Positions 9,056 through 17,484 of a stretch of 64,000 bases of DNA are shown in pieces. The stretch spans positions 1,931,906 through 1,995,905 of the forward strand of contig FP929036.1 in NCBI GenBank assembly GCA_000209815.1. The letters are read 5' to 3'. The position numbers and the translations under genes were made by a program. Origin of the DNA: Butyrivibrio fibrisolvens 16/4 (lineage in GTDB: Bacteria; Bacillota; Clostridia; Lachnospirales; Lachnospiraceae). The notes beneath the pieces are model-generated. The model did no database searches. It saw nothing but the letters and a program-made list of their open reading frames with translations, and had not been told where the DNA came from. Position 1 is the first letter of the stretch. Each line of letters opens with the position of its first letter.

Positions 9056-10046
9056 CGCCGCCTCCTCTTGAAATTACAATCTCTGCGGAATCCTCAAGCT
9101 TTCTGATAATACCAACAATCTTCTGCTGAGCTTCCTCAACATCCTTCATACGAACAGGACCCATGAATTCCATGTCTTCCTTGATCATAGATGCAAGACG
9201 AGAAGACAAGTTCTTAAAGATTGCGGCCTGAACCTCATCATTAGCTCCCTTAAGTGCCACGCCGAGATCTGAGTTATCAACGTCTCTAAGAACACGCTGG
9301 ATAGCTCTGTCGTCCAGAAGAAGGATATCCTCGAATACGAACATCTTCTTTCTGATTTCTTCAGCAAGCTCTGGCTCTTCAATTTCAAGAGACTCCATAA
9401 TACGTTTTTCTGTACCACGGTCTACTGTATTCAGGATGTTTACTACCGCATCTACACCGCCGGCGATAGAGTAATCCTGATTGATAAGAGAAGAAAGCTT
9501 TCTTTCAAGAACTCTTTCAACCTCTTTAATAACTTCTGGGCTGGTTCTATCCATCAAAGCAATACGCTTTGCAACATCAGCCTGTTTTTCTGGTGGTAAG
9601 GCGCCAATAATAAGGGAAGCCTGACCTGCAGACAAATAAGACAGAATCATAGCGATTGTCTGAGGATGTTCTTCCTGTATGAAGTTTAGCACCTGTGATG
9701 GCTCTGTCTTTCGGATAAACTCGAAAGGACGAACCTGCAGTGATGCTGTCAGCTTTGTAATTACATCCTGAGCGCGGTCGTCACCAAGAGCCTTCTCCAA
9801 AAGCTCTTTAGCGTATCCGATACCACCTTCAGCAATATACTGCTGTGCAAGACATACCTGATAAAATTCTTCGATAACCTCTTCCTTGAGAGCAGGAGAA
9901 ATACTTCTCGTGTTGGCAATCTCCAGGGTAAGCTCCTCTATTTCCTCTTCCTTGAGATGTTTAAAAATCTGAGATGATTTCTCTGGTCCTAGGGCGATTA
10001 ATAGTACGGCGGCTTTTTGTACGCCATTCATGTCTTCAGTAGCCAT
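9039..10046 (-). CDS. fliG: Flagellar motor switch protein FliG
   Basis: FliG is the rotor protein of the C-ring that meets MotA and turns export and chemotaxis signals into rotation direction. The 335-aa length is standard. The N-terminal domain (VQKAAVLLIALGPEKSSQIFKHL) binds the MS-ring. The middle domain carries the conserved EHPQ motif (126–129, in FIQEEHPQTIAMILSYL). The C-terminal torque helix is seen in KMFVFEDILLLDDRAIQRVLRDVD with its charged residues. It starts 4 nt after the fliF stop. Confidence 0.97.
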   Translation of the reverse strand: MATEDMNGVQKAAVLLIALGPEKSSQIFKHLKEEEIEELTLEIANTRSISPALKEEVIEEFYQVCLAQQYIAEGGIGYAKELLEKALGDDRAQDVITKLTASLQVRPFEFIRKTEPSQVLNFIQEEHPQTIAMILSYLSAGQASLIIGALPPEKQADVAKRIALMDRTSPEVIKEVERVLERKLSSLINQDYSIAGGVDAVVNILNTVDRGTEKRIMESLEIEEPELAEEIRKKMFVFEDILLLDDRAIQRVLRDVDNSDLGVALKGANDEVQAAIFKNLSSRLASMIKEDMEFMGPVRMKDVEEAQQKIVGIIRKLEDSAEIVISRGGGDELIV

Positions 10047-10050
10047 AACC

Positions 10051-11664
10051 TTATCCCCAATCCTCGTTTAGCCAATTTCTCAGAAGCTGAGCAACAGCCT
10101 CCGGTTTCTCATCCACAAACTTTTCAATAAGTATGCGGGCTTCAGATTTCTCTGTATAACCAATATCCTCAAGCTCCTCTTCCTCTTCTGCAGCGGTAGA
10201 AGCAATAAGATCATCAATTGTAAGCTCCTGCTCCACAGGCTCTTCTTCCTCTGTCTTGAGACTTCTGAATACAACAAAGCCAAGCATTGCAAAGATAAGA
10301 AGTGCAAGTACAATCTGAATAATATCGGTAGGCTTAATTGGCATACCCTCAGAGTACTGGAACATAGGAATCTCATAAGCTACAACCTTAACGTTCGCAA
10401 CTGGGAAGCCTGTGGTTCTCGCTACTATTTCAACGATATCATCAGTAACTTCCATCTGAACAGGATTTGAATTTGCTTTAACAAACTCATCGAAGGTCTG
10501 ACCAGCTTCTGTTAGAGTACCATCCTTCTCCATCTTATCCTGATTATAAATTGCAAACTTTTTGCATGTAACAGAGATAGATGAATCATCAAGAATCTGC
10601 TTTCCTATTTCATCCTTGTGAGTTGTAATTCTTTCATCAGGAAGATAATCCTTCACAAATTCCTCTGTAGAGGTCTGTGTCTGATTATTATCCTCCATTA
10701 CATAGGTGGTATCATCATCGTTGGTATCAGTGCCTGGAACACCACCATTTCCACCTATTGATGAAGAGCTGGATCCTGATTCACTATCCAGATAACCTTC
10801 TGTACGTCCTTCATCTACTGAATAATCGTAATCTACATAGCTGTTCTCATCAAAATTCATTGATAGGTTTACACCTACAGAAACAGCATCATAAAGATTG
10901 GTTCCATCAAGCACAGTCTGAACTCTACTTACGATTTCAGCTCTGGCTTTATCTCTGGCATCCTGATTTGCAGATGCTGAAGCACCTGCCGAGCCTGTGT
11001 TTGCTGTTGGGTAAAGCAGATTTCCATCTGTATCCATGATGGTTATATTGTCAGTTGTTTCATTGGCAAGGTTAGTAGCCATAATTGTTGCAATTCCTGT
11101 AACTGTTTCATCAGAAATTGGTGCAGACAACGTAAGAATAACTGATGACCAACCAGGCTGATCCCTTGCAATAATTGTTCCATCATCCTCTGGAATATTG
11201 AGCGTGACTCTGGCCTTCTCTACCATTTCAAATTGCTCAATATCTTCTGCAAACTGCTGCTCCAAAAGAATCTTATATCTCTTTTGCTTATCAGCTTCCG
11301 TTGTAGAGAAGCTGCCGTCAATAACATTATCAATTGTATATTTTGATGTTGGGATTTCATTAGAACCTAAAAGAACATTAGCCCGCCACTCATCCTTCTC
11401 ATCAATGTAGAAGGTGTAGCCATCCTGAGAAGTCTCGTATTTGATTCCTTCGTCCTCAAGAAGAGTCTTTACAGCAGCTGCCTGCTTTCCATCTTCACAG
11501 ACAACCAGCTGCATCATTGTAGGCCTTGTCAGTATCACCCCTAAAATAATCAGTGACACCACAACAACAGCAGTGATTGAAACAATCAGTACCTGCTGTC
11601 GCCTTGTAAATTTTCTCCACCATTCAAGTATCTTGTTTAAAATAGCCTGAATTTGTTCTGGCAT
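10051..11664 (-). CDS. fliF: Flagellar MS-ring protein FliF
   Basis: FliF forms the membrane MS-ring, the base of the flagellum and housing of the export gate. The 537-aa product has an N-terminal membrane helix (QVLIVSITAVVVVSLIILGVIL, about 24–45). Ring-building motifs follow (TLNIPEDDG, then VILTLSAPISDETVTGIATIMA). A Gly/Ser/Asp-rich periplasmic loop comes next (GSSSSSIGGNGGVPGTDTND), then a second helix (IIQIVLALLIFAMLGFVVF, about 440–458). The FliG-binding tail ends LIEKFVDEKPEAVAQLLRNWLNEDWG. The start follows GGGGAGAG. It is separated from fliE by a 145-bp palindromic element, the largest gap inside this operon. Confidence 0.96.
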   Translation of the reverse strand: MPEQIQAILNKILEWWRKFTRRQQVLIVSITAVVVVSLIILGVILTRPTMMQLVVCEDGKQAAAVKTLLEDEGIKYETSQDGYTFYIDEKDEWRANVLLGSNEIPTSKYTIDNVIDGSFSTTEADKQKRYKILLEQQFAEDIEQFEMVEKARVTLNIPEDDGTIIARDQPGWSSVILTLSAPISDETVTGIATIMATNLANETTDNITIMDTDGNLLYPTANTGSAGASASANQDARDKARAEIVSRVQTVLDGTNLYDAVSVGVNLSMNFDENSYVDYDYSVDEGRTEGYLDSESGSSSSSIGGNGGVPGTDTNDDDTTYVMEDNNQTQTSTEEFVKDYLPDERITTHKDEIGKQILDDSSISVTCKKFAIYNQDKMEKDGTLTEAGQTFDEFVKANSNPVQMEVTDDIVEIVARTTGFPVANVKVVAYEIPMFQYSEGMPIKPTDIIQIVLALLIFAMLGFVVFRSLKTEEEEPVEQELTIDDLIASTAAEEEEELEDIGYTEKSEARILIEKFVDEKPEAVAQLLRNWLNEDWG

Positions 11665-11691
11665 ACTTCTCTCCCCTTATAATTATCCTAC

Positions 11692-11836
11692 TAGTTCTAT
11701 TCAGACTCTATTCGCAAAATCGCATTTTCAATGCTTTCCTTTTGCTCATAGAGGTATCTCACCAAATAAATCTTAATCTTATAATTGATGCAAGCATCAT
11801 ATCAGATTAAGATTTACTTGGCTCTGAATAGAACTA
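11692..11836. repeat. 145-bp element with nested inverted repeats between fliE and fliF (MITE-like or RNA structure)
   Basis: Outer arms form a perfect 14-bp inverted repeat, TAGTTCTATTCAGA (11692–11705) and TCTGAATAGAACTA (11823–11836). Inside lies a second perfect 13-bp palindrome, TAAATCTTAATCT (11767–11779) and AGATTAAGATTTA (11804–11816), whose loop holds a third pair TGATGC/GCATCA. The right outer arm contains the fliE stop codon. On the minus strand the space between outer arm and inner hairpin reads as a short open frame (GTG start, MRYLYEQKESIENAILRIESE) that ends in the left arm. Either a miniature inverted-repeat element inserted at the fliE 3' end or a structured intercistronic RNA; no clear target duplication is visible. 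Confidence 0.6.
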
Positions 11837-12145
11837 TATTTGCATCTGCATTATCTGTTGATAAGCTTCCAAAATTCTATCTCGTACTGCTACTGTATAC
11901 TGCAGCGCAGTATTTGCCTTCTTTTCTGCAATCATCAAATCGTGAGTGTTATCAGATTCACCAAGTTCTAATGCTACCTGTTCTCTATTAGCAACCTTTT
12001 GCAAAGCATTGGTTTCATCTAAAAGCCCCATAACAGAATCCAGCATGCTTTGGAATCCGGTTGTATTATCTGCTTTTTTAACCTGAGTATTACTTACAGG
12101 TGTTGCCCCATAAAGACTTTGAAGAGAAGCAATATCCATATCCAT
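11834..12145 (-). CDS. fliE: Flagellar hook–basal body protein FliE
   Basis: FliE links the MS-ring to the proximal rod and is the first rod protein exported. The 103-aa length is standard. It has the family C-terminus, SDNTHDLMIAEKKANTALQYTVAVRDRILEAYQQIMQMQI, including the conserved N-D-x-H-x-x-M-I-A-x-x-K-A motif (about 69–83). GGGGG lies 5 nt before the ATG. The stop codon falls in the outer arm of the adjacent palindromic element, so the very end of the protein may have been set by that element. Confidence 0.93.
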   Translation of the reverse strand: MDMDIASLQSLYGATPVSNTQVKKADNTTGFQSMLDSVMGLLDETNALQKVANREQVALELGESDNTHDLMIAEKKANTALQYTVAVRDRILEAYQQIMQMQI

Positions 12146-12164
12146 ATGTAACCCCCATTATTCA

Positions 12165-12620
12165 CTAACGCTGACCAATCTGAATGCCGTAGCCTGCCAT
12201 AGACTTTATGGCATCAAAAGCTGTTACATTTGCCTCATAGGAGCGACTGGCATCAATAAGATTTGTCATTTCAGTAACTGTATTTACATTGGGATATCTA
12301 ACATATCCATTCTCATCGGCATCCGGATGAGATGGGTCGTATTCCATAATAAAATCTGTCTCTGTGTCTTCAGAAACCTTACTAACCTTTACACCGTTTC
12401 CGTAAAAGCGAAGCTGCTTATCCTTAAGAACATTCTTGAAATTAGGAATTCCGGCATGATAATTCTTTTCTGTAAAAGTAACAATTTTTCTTCTGTAAGG
12501 TCCACCATTTTGTGTTCTGGTTGTACTTACATTGGCTATATTCTCAGCAATAATATCCATTCTAAAGCGCTGAGCTGTAAGTCCTGTTGCCACAATATCA
12601 AAAGGTTGAAATAATCCCAT
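12165..12620 (-). CDS. flgC: Flagellar proximal rod protein FlgC
   Basis: FlgC is a proximal rod subunit. From the chosen ATG (12618–12620), preceded by AGGAGGTG, the product is 151 aa and begins MGLFQPFDIVATGLTAQRFR. It has the rod-family N-terminus (IIAENIANVSTTRTQNGGPYRRKIV) and C-terminus (TVTEMTNLIDASRSYEANVTAFDAIKSMAGYGIQIGQR). An ATG six codons upstream is in frame but would place the ribosome site inside the gene. It lies between flgB and fliE, as in most Firmicutes. Confidence 0.95.
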   Translation of the reverse strand: MGLFQPFDIVATGLTAQRFRMDIIAENIANVSTTRTQNGGPYRRKIVTFTEKNYHAGIPNFKNVLKDKQLRFYGNGVKVSKVSEDTETDFIMEYDPSHPDADENGYVRYPNVNTVTEMTNLIDASRSYEANVTAFDAIKSMAGYGIQIGQR

Positions 12621-12643
12621 AAAGCACCTCCTAATCAAACCAA

Positions 12644-13042
12644 CTACTTACCGCAAACAATTGAAAATCTTTCAAATTCGTTTGAAATGCTTGTGGTATA
12701 CGCTTGATAACGAAGCTGTTCTGAGGCCAACTCGACATTTTCTGTGTCTGGGTCAACATTGTTGCCGTCTAGTCTGTAAGAATAGTTTTCGTAATCAATG
12801 TACTCATAGCCGTCTACATGATTGCCATTATCGTCAAGCACGTTTACAGCTCTGTCCAGAGTCCTTTCATGGGTTTCCATCAATTCCTTTTTCAAGACAC
12901 TTCCAAATTCTATATCTTTTCTCTTGTAACCGGGAGTGTCGTCATTAGCAAGATTATTCAAGATAAGTGTTTGCCTGCGCCAGCTGGCATCGGCAGCACA
13001 GTCAAGTGCATTAACATAAGAAAAAGCATCCGATAAAATCAT
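12644..13042 (-). CDS. flgB: Flagellar proximal rod protein FlgB
   Basis: FlgB is a proximal rod subunit and here the first gene of the flagellar operon. The 132-aa product has the rod N-terminal signature (ASWRRQTLILNNLANDDTPGYKRKDIEF, about 19–46) and the C-terminal helix typical of FlgB (ELASEQLRYQAYTTSISNEFERFSIV). AGGAGGAG precedes the ATG. A promoter candidate with a perfect TATAAT lies about 33 nt upstream, separated from codY by that gene's terminator. Confidence 0.95.
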   Translation of the reverse strand: MILSDAFSYVNALDCAADASWRRQTLILNNLANDDTPGYKRKDIEFGSVLKKELMETHERTLDRAVNVLDDNGNHVDGYEYIDYENYSYRLDGNNVDPDTENVELASEQLRYQAYTTSISNEFERFSIVCGK

Positions 13043-13074
13043 ACTTACACTCCTCCTAGATTACTTTTAACTAA

Positions 13075-13102
13075 ATTATAAAAGAAGTATTCTGAAAAAC
13101 AA
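13075..13102 (-). promoter_or_regulatory. Promoter candidate for the flgB flagellar operon
   Basis: Minus strand: TTGTTT (13097–13102), 16-nt spacer, perfect TATAAT (13075–13080). The –35 box is weak (3 of 6), which would fit an activated or repressed promoter. It sits between the codY terminator and flgB, so the flagellar operon can start here. Confidence 0.45.
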
Positions 13103-13155
13103 AGCATTTTTACCATATATTGTGTTAATTTACCATTTTTTAACAATTTGTACAC

Positions 13156-13187
13156 AAAAAGGACTTAAGAATTTCTTAAGTCCTTTT
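13156..13187 (-). terminator. Terminator after codY
   Basis: A nearly perfect palindrome (AAAAGGACTTAAGAA / TTCTTAAGTCCTTTT) ends in TCCTTTTTG on the minus strand, 30–60 nt past the codY stop. It separates codY from the flagellar operon and leaves only read-through linkage. Confidence 0.8.
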
Positions 13188-13216
13188 AAATCAAATTCAC
13201 GATATATCCCTGTGAA

Positions 13217-13993
13217 TTACTTATTCTTTTTGATTTCCTCTAACTCGTCGAATACTACATCGTTAAGAACCTTGATGTATGTTCCCTTCATACCTGATGA
13301 ACGAGACTCAATAACACCAGCTGATTCAAACTTACGAAGTGCATTAACGATAACAGATCTTGTTATACCTACTCTATCGGCAATTTTTGATGCAACCAAC
13401 ACCCCTTCGTTACCATCTAATTCTTCGAAGATGTGGATAATTGCTTCAAGCTCTGAGTAAGAAAGTGTTGAAATAGCACTCTTTACAACCTGGAGCTTAC
13501 GATTCTCCTCTGCAGACTCTTCATTAACTGAACGCATCATTTCAAGACCAACTACTGTTGTGCCGTACTCTGTAAGAATGATGTCATCAATATCGTACTG
13601 CTTGTCAAATCTGTAAACAAAAAGAGTACCAAGTCTCTCACCTGCAATATCGATTGGAGCGATAATTGCTGAGTACATATCAATATCAGACTTTTCAAAG
13701 CCTAATGTCTTAAGATTAACATTTTCCTTTGTTGAAAGAATTGAAAGTAATCTCTCATTTAAAAGTGGATCGATGAATCCACCAACCTCATCAACGATAA
13801 GCTCACCAATCTCTGTTGTGTTTGGAAGATGTGAAAGTCCAAGTACTTTACCCTTCTTAGAAATAACAAGTACAGAAGAGTCGAGAATTTCTGTCAATAC
13901 TGAACAAATATCATTAAATACAACTTTTGAAGAATTGTTGTTGTGAAGAAGCTTTCCAATCTTTCTAGTCTTGTCTAATAACTGTACACTCAT
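13217..13993 (-). CDS. codY: Global GTP/branched-chain amino acid-sensing repressor CodY
   Basis: CodY represses nitrogen, motility and competence genes in Firmicutes when GTP and branched-chain amino acids are plentiful. The 258-aa length is standard. The N-terminal GAF-like sensor spans about 1–150 (MSVQLLDKTRKIGKLLHNN...YSAIIAPIDIAGERLGTLFVYRF). The C-terminal winged helix has the diagnostic recognition region ASKIADRVGITRSVIVNALR followed by KFESAGVIESRSSGMKGTYIKVLND. The start follows AGGAGG. It is monocistronic, ended by a strong hairpin, and sits directly upstream of the flagellar operon with a CodY-box candidate behind it. Confidence 0.97.
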   Translation of the reverse strand: MSVQLLDKTRKIGKLLHNNNSSKVVFNDICSVLTEILDSSVLVISKKGKVLGLSHLPNTTEIGELIVDEVGGFIDPLLNERLLSILSTKENVNLKTLGFEKSDIDMYSAIIAPIDIAGERLGTLFVYRFDKQYDIDDIILTEYGTTVVGLEMMRSVNEESAEENRKLQVVKSAISTLSYSELEAIIHIFEELDGNEGVLVASKIADRVGITRSVIVNALRKFESAGVIESRSSGMKGTYIKVLNDVVFDELEEIKKNK

Positions 13994-14144
13994 TTATCTT
14001 TATTCCTCCTAAATATAAAACAAAATGCAAATTTTCATAAATCATTTTGTCCCCGCAAATCTCACAAAATAATATCAAGCATTTAAAATTCTAGTCTGGA
14101 AGAAATTTGTACCAATTATAGCACCGATTCGAACAAATAGCAAT

Positions 14145-14159
14145 AAATTTCAGAATATT
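14145..14159. promoter_or_regulatory. Candidate CodY box
   Basis: AAATTTCAGAATATT matches the published CodY consensus AATTTTCWGAAAATT at 13 of 15 positions. It lies about 150 nt upstream of the codY start and 15 nt past the topA stop. It could mediate autoregulation. AT-rich spacers give chance matches, so this is a candidate only. Confidence 0.4.
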
Positions 14160-14174
14160 TTAACTATTCACAAA

Positions 14175-16244
14175 TTAATTTTGACTCTGAACAAATCTAC
14201 ATTCGTCATTGCCACAAACAAGTTTGTTGCCCTTTTCGACCATATAAGTACCACATTTTGGACATTTAACGGTAGTTGGTTTTGACCAGCTAATAAAATC
14301 ACACTCTGGATGATTAGAGCAGCCATAGAACTTTCTACCCTTTTGAGATTTTCTAATAACTACATCGCCACCGCATTTTGGACAAGGAACTCCAATTTTC
14401 TCTAAAAATGGCTTTGTATTACGACACTCTGGGAATCCAGGACAAGCCAGGAATTTACCGTGAGGGCCAAATTTTATTACCATGTTTCTGCCACATTCTT
14501 CGCAGATAACATCTGTAACCTCATCATGAATCTCAACCTTTGCCAGCTCTTCCTCGGCAACCTTAACTGCCTTTTCCAAATCTGGATAGAAGTTTCTGAC
14601 TACTGATTTCCAATCAACTGTACCTTCTTCTACACCATCTAAAAGAAGCTCAAGATTAGCTGTGAACTTGTCATCGACAATGATTGGGAAGGAATCAACC
14701 ATAATAGAGTTAACTACCTCTCCAAGCTCAGTAACGAAAAGGTTCTTAGCTTCCTTTGTAATGTAATGACGCTTAATAAGAGTTGTAATTGTAGGCGAGT
14801 ATGTACTTGGTCTACCAATTCCAAGCTCCTCAAGTGTCTTAACCAATGATGCCTCAGTAAAGTGAGGTGATGGCTGAGTAAAGTGCTGCTTCTCCTCAAA
14901 GCTGTTGAAGGAAAGCTTTGTATCCTCAGTAAGCTTTGCAAGTGGATGAGTCTTTGACTCTTCCTCATCATCTGCAGCTGTATAAATCATCATGAAACCA
15001 TCAAAGTTAATTGATGATTCTGATGCTGTAAACACCTGGTCCTTAGCAGAAACGCTAAGTGAAACTGTATCATAAACAGCATTTGCCATCTGACTGGCAA
15101 CAAAACGCTTCCATACAAGCTGATATAATCTAAACTGATCTCTTGTAAGACTATCCTTTATTTCAGAAGGGATAAGCTCTATATTGGCAGGTCTTATAGC
15201 TTCATGAGCATCCTGAACCTTGCCTGAGTTCTTCTTTGCATTTCCTGCTGACTCTGATAAATAATTATCTCCATAATTTGAAGAAATAAAGCTTTCTGCT
15301 GCAGCCTTTGCCTCATCAGAAACTCGTGTAGAATCAGTACGAAGGTAGGTAATAAGACCTACTGTTCCATAACCTTTTACAGTAACACCTTCATAAAGCT
15401 GCTGCGCAACACTCATAGTCTTTTGAATTGAGAAATTCAAAGCCTTTGAAGCCTCCTGCTGCATTGTAGATGTTGTAAAAGGAAGTGGCGCCTTCTTCTC
15501 ACGTGTTCCCCTCTTAATAGATGCAATATTAAATGACGCACCTTTAAGAGATTCCATAATCTTATCAAGGCTTTCCTTATCAGAAATATCCTTCTTTCCG
15601 GATGTATCTCCATAGTACTTTGCAACTATAGGCTTTTTAGAGCCTGCTGCATCAAGGAGAACATCAAGGGTGTAATACTCCTGTGGAATAAACTGTTCAA
15701 TTTCTTTTTCTCTGTCGCAAATAATTCTAAGAGCAACAGACTGAACACGTCCTGCAGAAAGACCTCTCTTTACCTTTGCCCAAAGAAGTGGTGAAATTTC
15801 GTAACCAACCATTCTATCAAGCATACGACGTGCCTGCTGTGCATCAACAAGATCCATATCGATTTCTCTAGGATTCTTTAATGAATTCTTAACAGCAGTT
15901 TTTGTAATTTCATTAAAAGTAATACGATATACCTTTTTATCCTGTAAATTAAGGGCGTGAGTAAGATGCCAAGAAATAGCTTCTCCCTCACGGTCGGGAT
16001 CAGTTGCCAGATATATCTTATCTGCTTTCTTTACTTCCTTACGAAGTGCTGCAAGCAACTCTCCCTTTCCTCTTATTGTTATATATTTAGGTTCAAAATC
16101 GTTTTCAGGGTCGAATCCCAGCTGAGACTTTGGCATATCTCTAACATGTCCCTGGGAAGCCATTACTTCGTAGCTGCTTCCTAAAAACTTCTTGATGGTA
16201 TGCACCTTAGCTGGCGACTCTACAATAACAAGATTTTTTGCCAT
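14175..16244 (-). CDS. topA: DNA topoisomerase I (type IA)
   Basis: Relaxes negative supercoils by a transient 5'-phosphotyrosine link. The 689-aa product starts MAKNLVIVESPAKVHTIKKFLG (Toprim domain) and has the Toprim acidic motif DPDREGEAISWHL. The active-site tyrosine lies in GLITYLRTDSTRVS near residue 300. Three C-terminal four-cysteine zinc modules follow: CEECGRNMVIKFG...CPGFPEC, CPKCGGDVVIRKS...CSNHPEC and CPKCGTYMVEKG...CGNDEC. It lies downstream of dprA and upstream of codY, an order common in Clostridia. Confidence 0.97.
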   Translation of the reverse strand: MAKNLVIVESPAKVHTIKKFLGSSYEVMASQGHVRDMPKSQLGFDPENDFEPKYITIRGKGELLAALRKEVKKADKIYLATDPDREGEAISWHLTHALNLQDKKVYRITFNEITKTAVKNSLKNPREIDMDLVDAQQARRMLDRMVGYEISPLLWAKVKRGLSAGRVQSVALRIICDREKEIEQFIPQEYYTLDVLLDAAGSKKPIVAKYYGDTSGKKDISDKESLDKIMESLKGASFNIASIKRGTREKKAPLPFTTSTMQQEASKALNFSIQKTMSVAQQLYEGVTVKGYGTVGLITYLRTDSTRVSDEAKAAAESFISSNYGDNYLSESAGNAKKNSGKVQDAHEAIRPANIELIPSEIKDSLTRDQFRLYQLVWKRFVASQMANAVYDTVSLSVSAKDQVFTASESSINFDGFMMIYTAADDEEESKTHPLAKLTEDTKLSFNSFEEKQHFTQPSPHFTEASLVKTLEELGIGRPSTYSPTITTLIKRHYITKEAKNLFVTELGEVVNSIMVDSFPIIVDDKFTANLELLLDGVEEGTVDWKSVVRNFYPDLEKAVKVAEEELAKVEIHDEVTDVICEECGRNMVIKFGPHGKFLACPGFPECRNTKPFLEKIGVPCPKCGGDVVIRKSQKGRKFYGCSNHPECDFISWSKPTTVKCPKCGTYMVEKGNKLVCGNDECRFVQSQN

Positions 16245-16388
16245 AGATTTTCATCTCCATATTATTAGTCTTGTTCCATTTATTATGTTGAAACGTTACT
16301 CACTATACAACATTAATTTTCTATTTTCAAGGAAAACTTTAATTATTGACAGAACATTCAAAGAGTCATAACAAAAACCCATGTTAAA

Positions 16389-17483
16389 TTATCCTTGTTT
16401 TACGTAATTATTTTTGAAGGCCTCACATAGCAATCCCATACGTTCTAAAGTAAGTACACTGGATAATAACTGAAGATAATCAAGGCCTGATTCTTCAAGA
16501 ACTGTTGAAAGACTCTTGGGATACATATCAAAGAAATTGTATACCTTAAGCAATTCTGGCTCTAATTTTATTTTTGTGTTTTCGTATGTTTTGTGTTTAG
16601 TACGGGTGCGCCATAGGTCTCCTGCAATTCACTTAAAAAATTATCTATGTCCCAAATTACTCCTGCACCTTGGGAAATTAATTTATTACATCCTACAGAT
16701 AGAAAATCCCCTACCCTTCCAGGAACAACATAAATATCTTTTCCCTGCTCTAAGGCAAAATCCGCCGTAATTATAGAGCCTGATTTTTCTCTGGCCTCCA
16801 CTACTATTACTACATCTGAAAGTGCTGACACGATTCTATTTCTACGAGGGAAATTCATAGCAAGTGGATCTGACCCCATTTGATACTCAGATATAACAGC
16901 TCCATTTTTAAGTAATCTCTTCATATAATAAATGGTTTTCTGGGGGATATATTACATCGCAACCACAACCTAGCACCGCTACAGTCTTTCCGCCCCCTTC
17001 AATGCAGCCTTTATGAGAATATGAATCTACACCTCTGGCCATACCACTGATAACCGTAAATCCTGCCGCACCAAGAATCTTTCCCAGTTCAAAGGACATC
17101 TTTTTGCCATATGCACTACATCGTCTTGCCCCTACAATAGAAACACACCTTTCAAAGCTAGGAAGCTTTCCTGTGTAATAGAATCCATATGGCGTGTCAT
17201 AAATATTCTTAAGCTTATCTGGAAATGTATTATCTTCTACCGTGGTAAATGAAAAAGGTGAATGGGTAAATTTCTCGTATTCCTTTGCCAAATCATATTT
17301 GCTTCTGTTTGATATAAATAAATCTACAGTCTTTTCATCTAACAGACCACTGTTTAAGAGCTGCGCTTTGTCAGCAAAGAATATATTATAGGAATCATAA
17401 AAATAATCTAATAGCTTAACCTTTTTCCCATAGCTTATGTCTTCATTCGTAAGAAACCAGTGCTGATATACTATTTCATTCAT
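16389..17483 (-). CDS. dprA: DNA processing protein DprA (two frameshifts in this sequence)
   Basis: DprA binds incoming single-stranded DNA and loads RecA during transformation. The Rossmann core shows SIVGARRCSAYGKKM, GFTVISGMARGVDSYSHKG and KTVAVLGCGCDVIYPPENHLLYEEI. It continues in another frame as KNGAVISEYQMGSDPLAMNFPRRNRIVSALSDVVIVVEA and then IITADFALEQGKDIYVVPGRVG. The first break (about 16907–16915) is best mended by removing one T, giving EEITKNGAVISEY. The second, at T5 16571–16575, needs one more base and opens the DprA-type winged-helix tail (LEPELLKVYNFFDMYPKSLS...YVKQG). The total is then about 364 aa, normal for DprA. It starts 1 nt after comM. Confidence 0.88.
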
Positions 17484-17484
17484 A

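Noticed and set aside
10677-11039. Plus-strand open frame opposite fliF (His/Leu-rich)
   Set aside because: A shadow of the fliF Asp/Ser/Asn codons; no ribosome site, no recognisable family and implausible composition.
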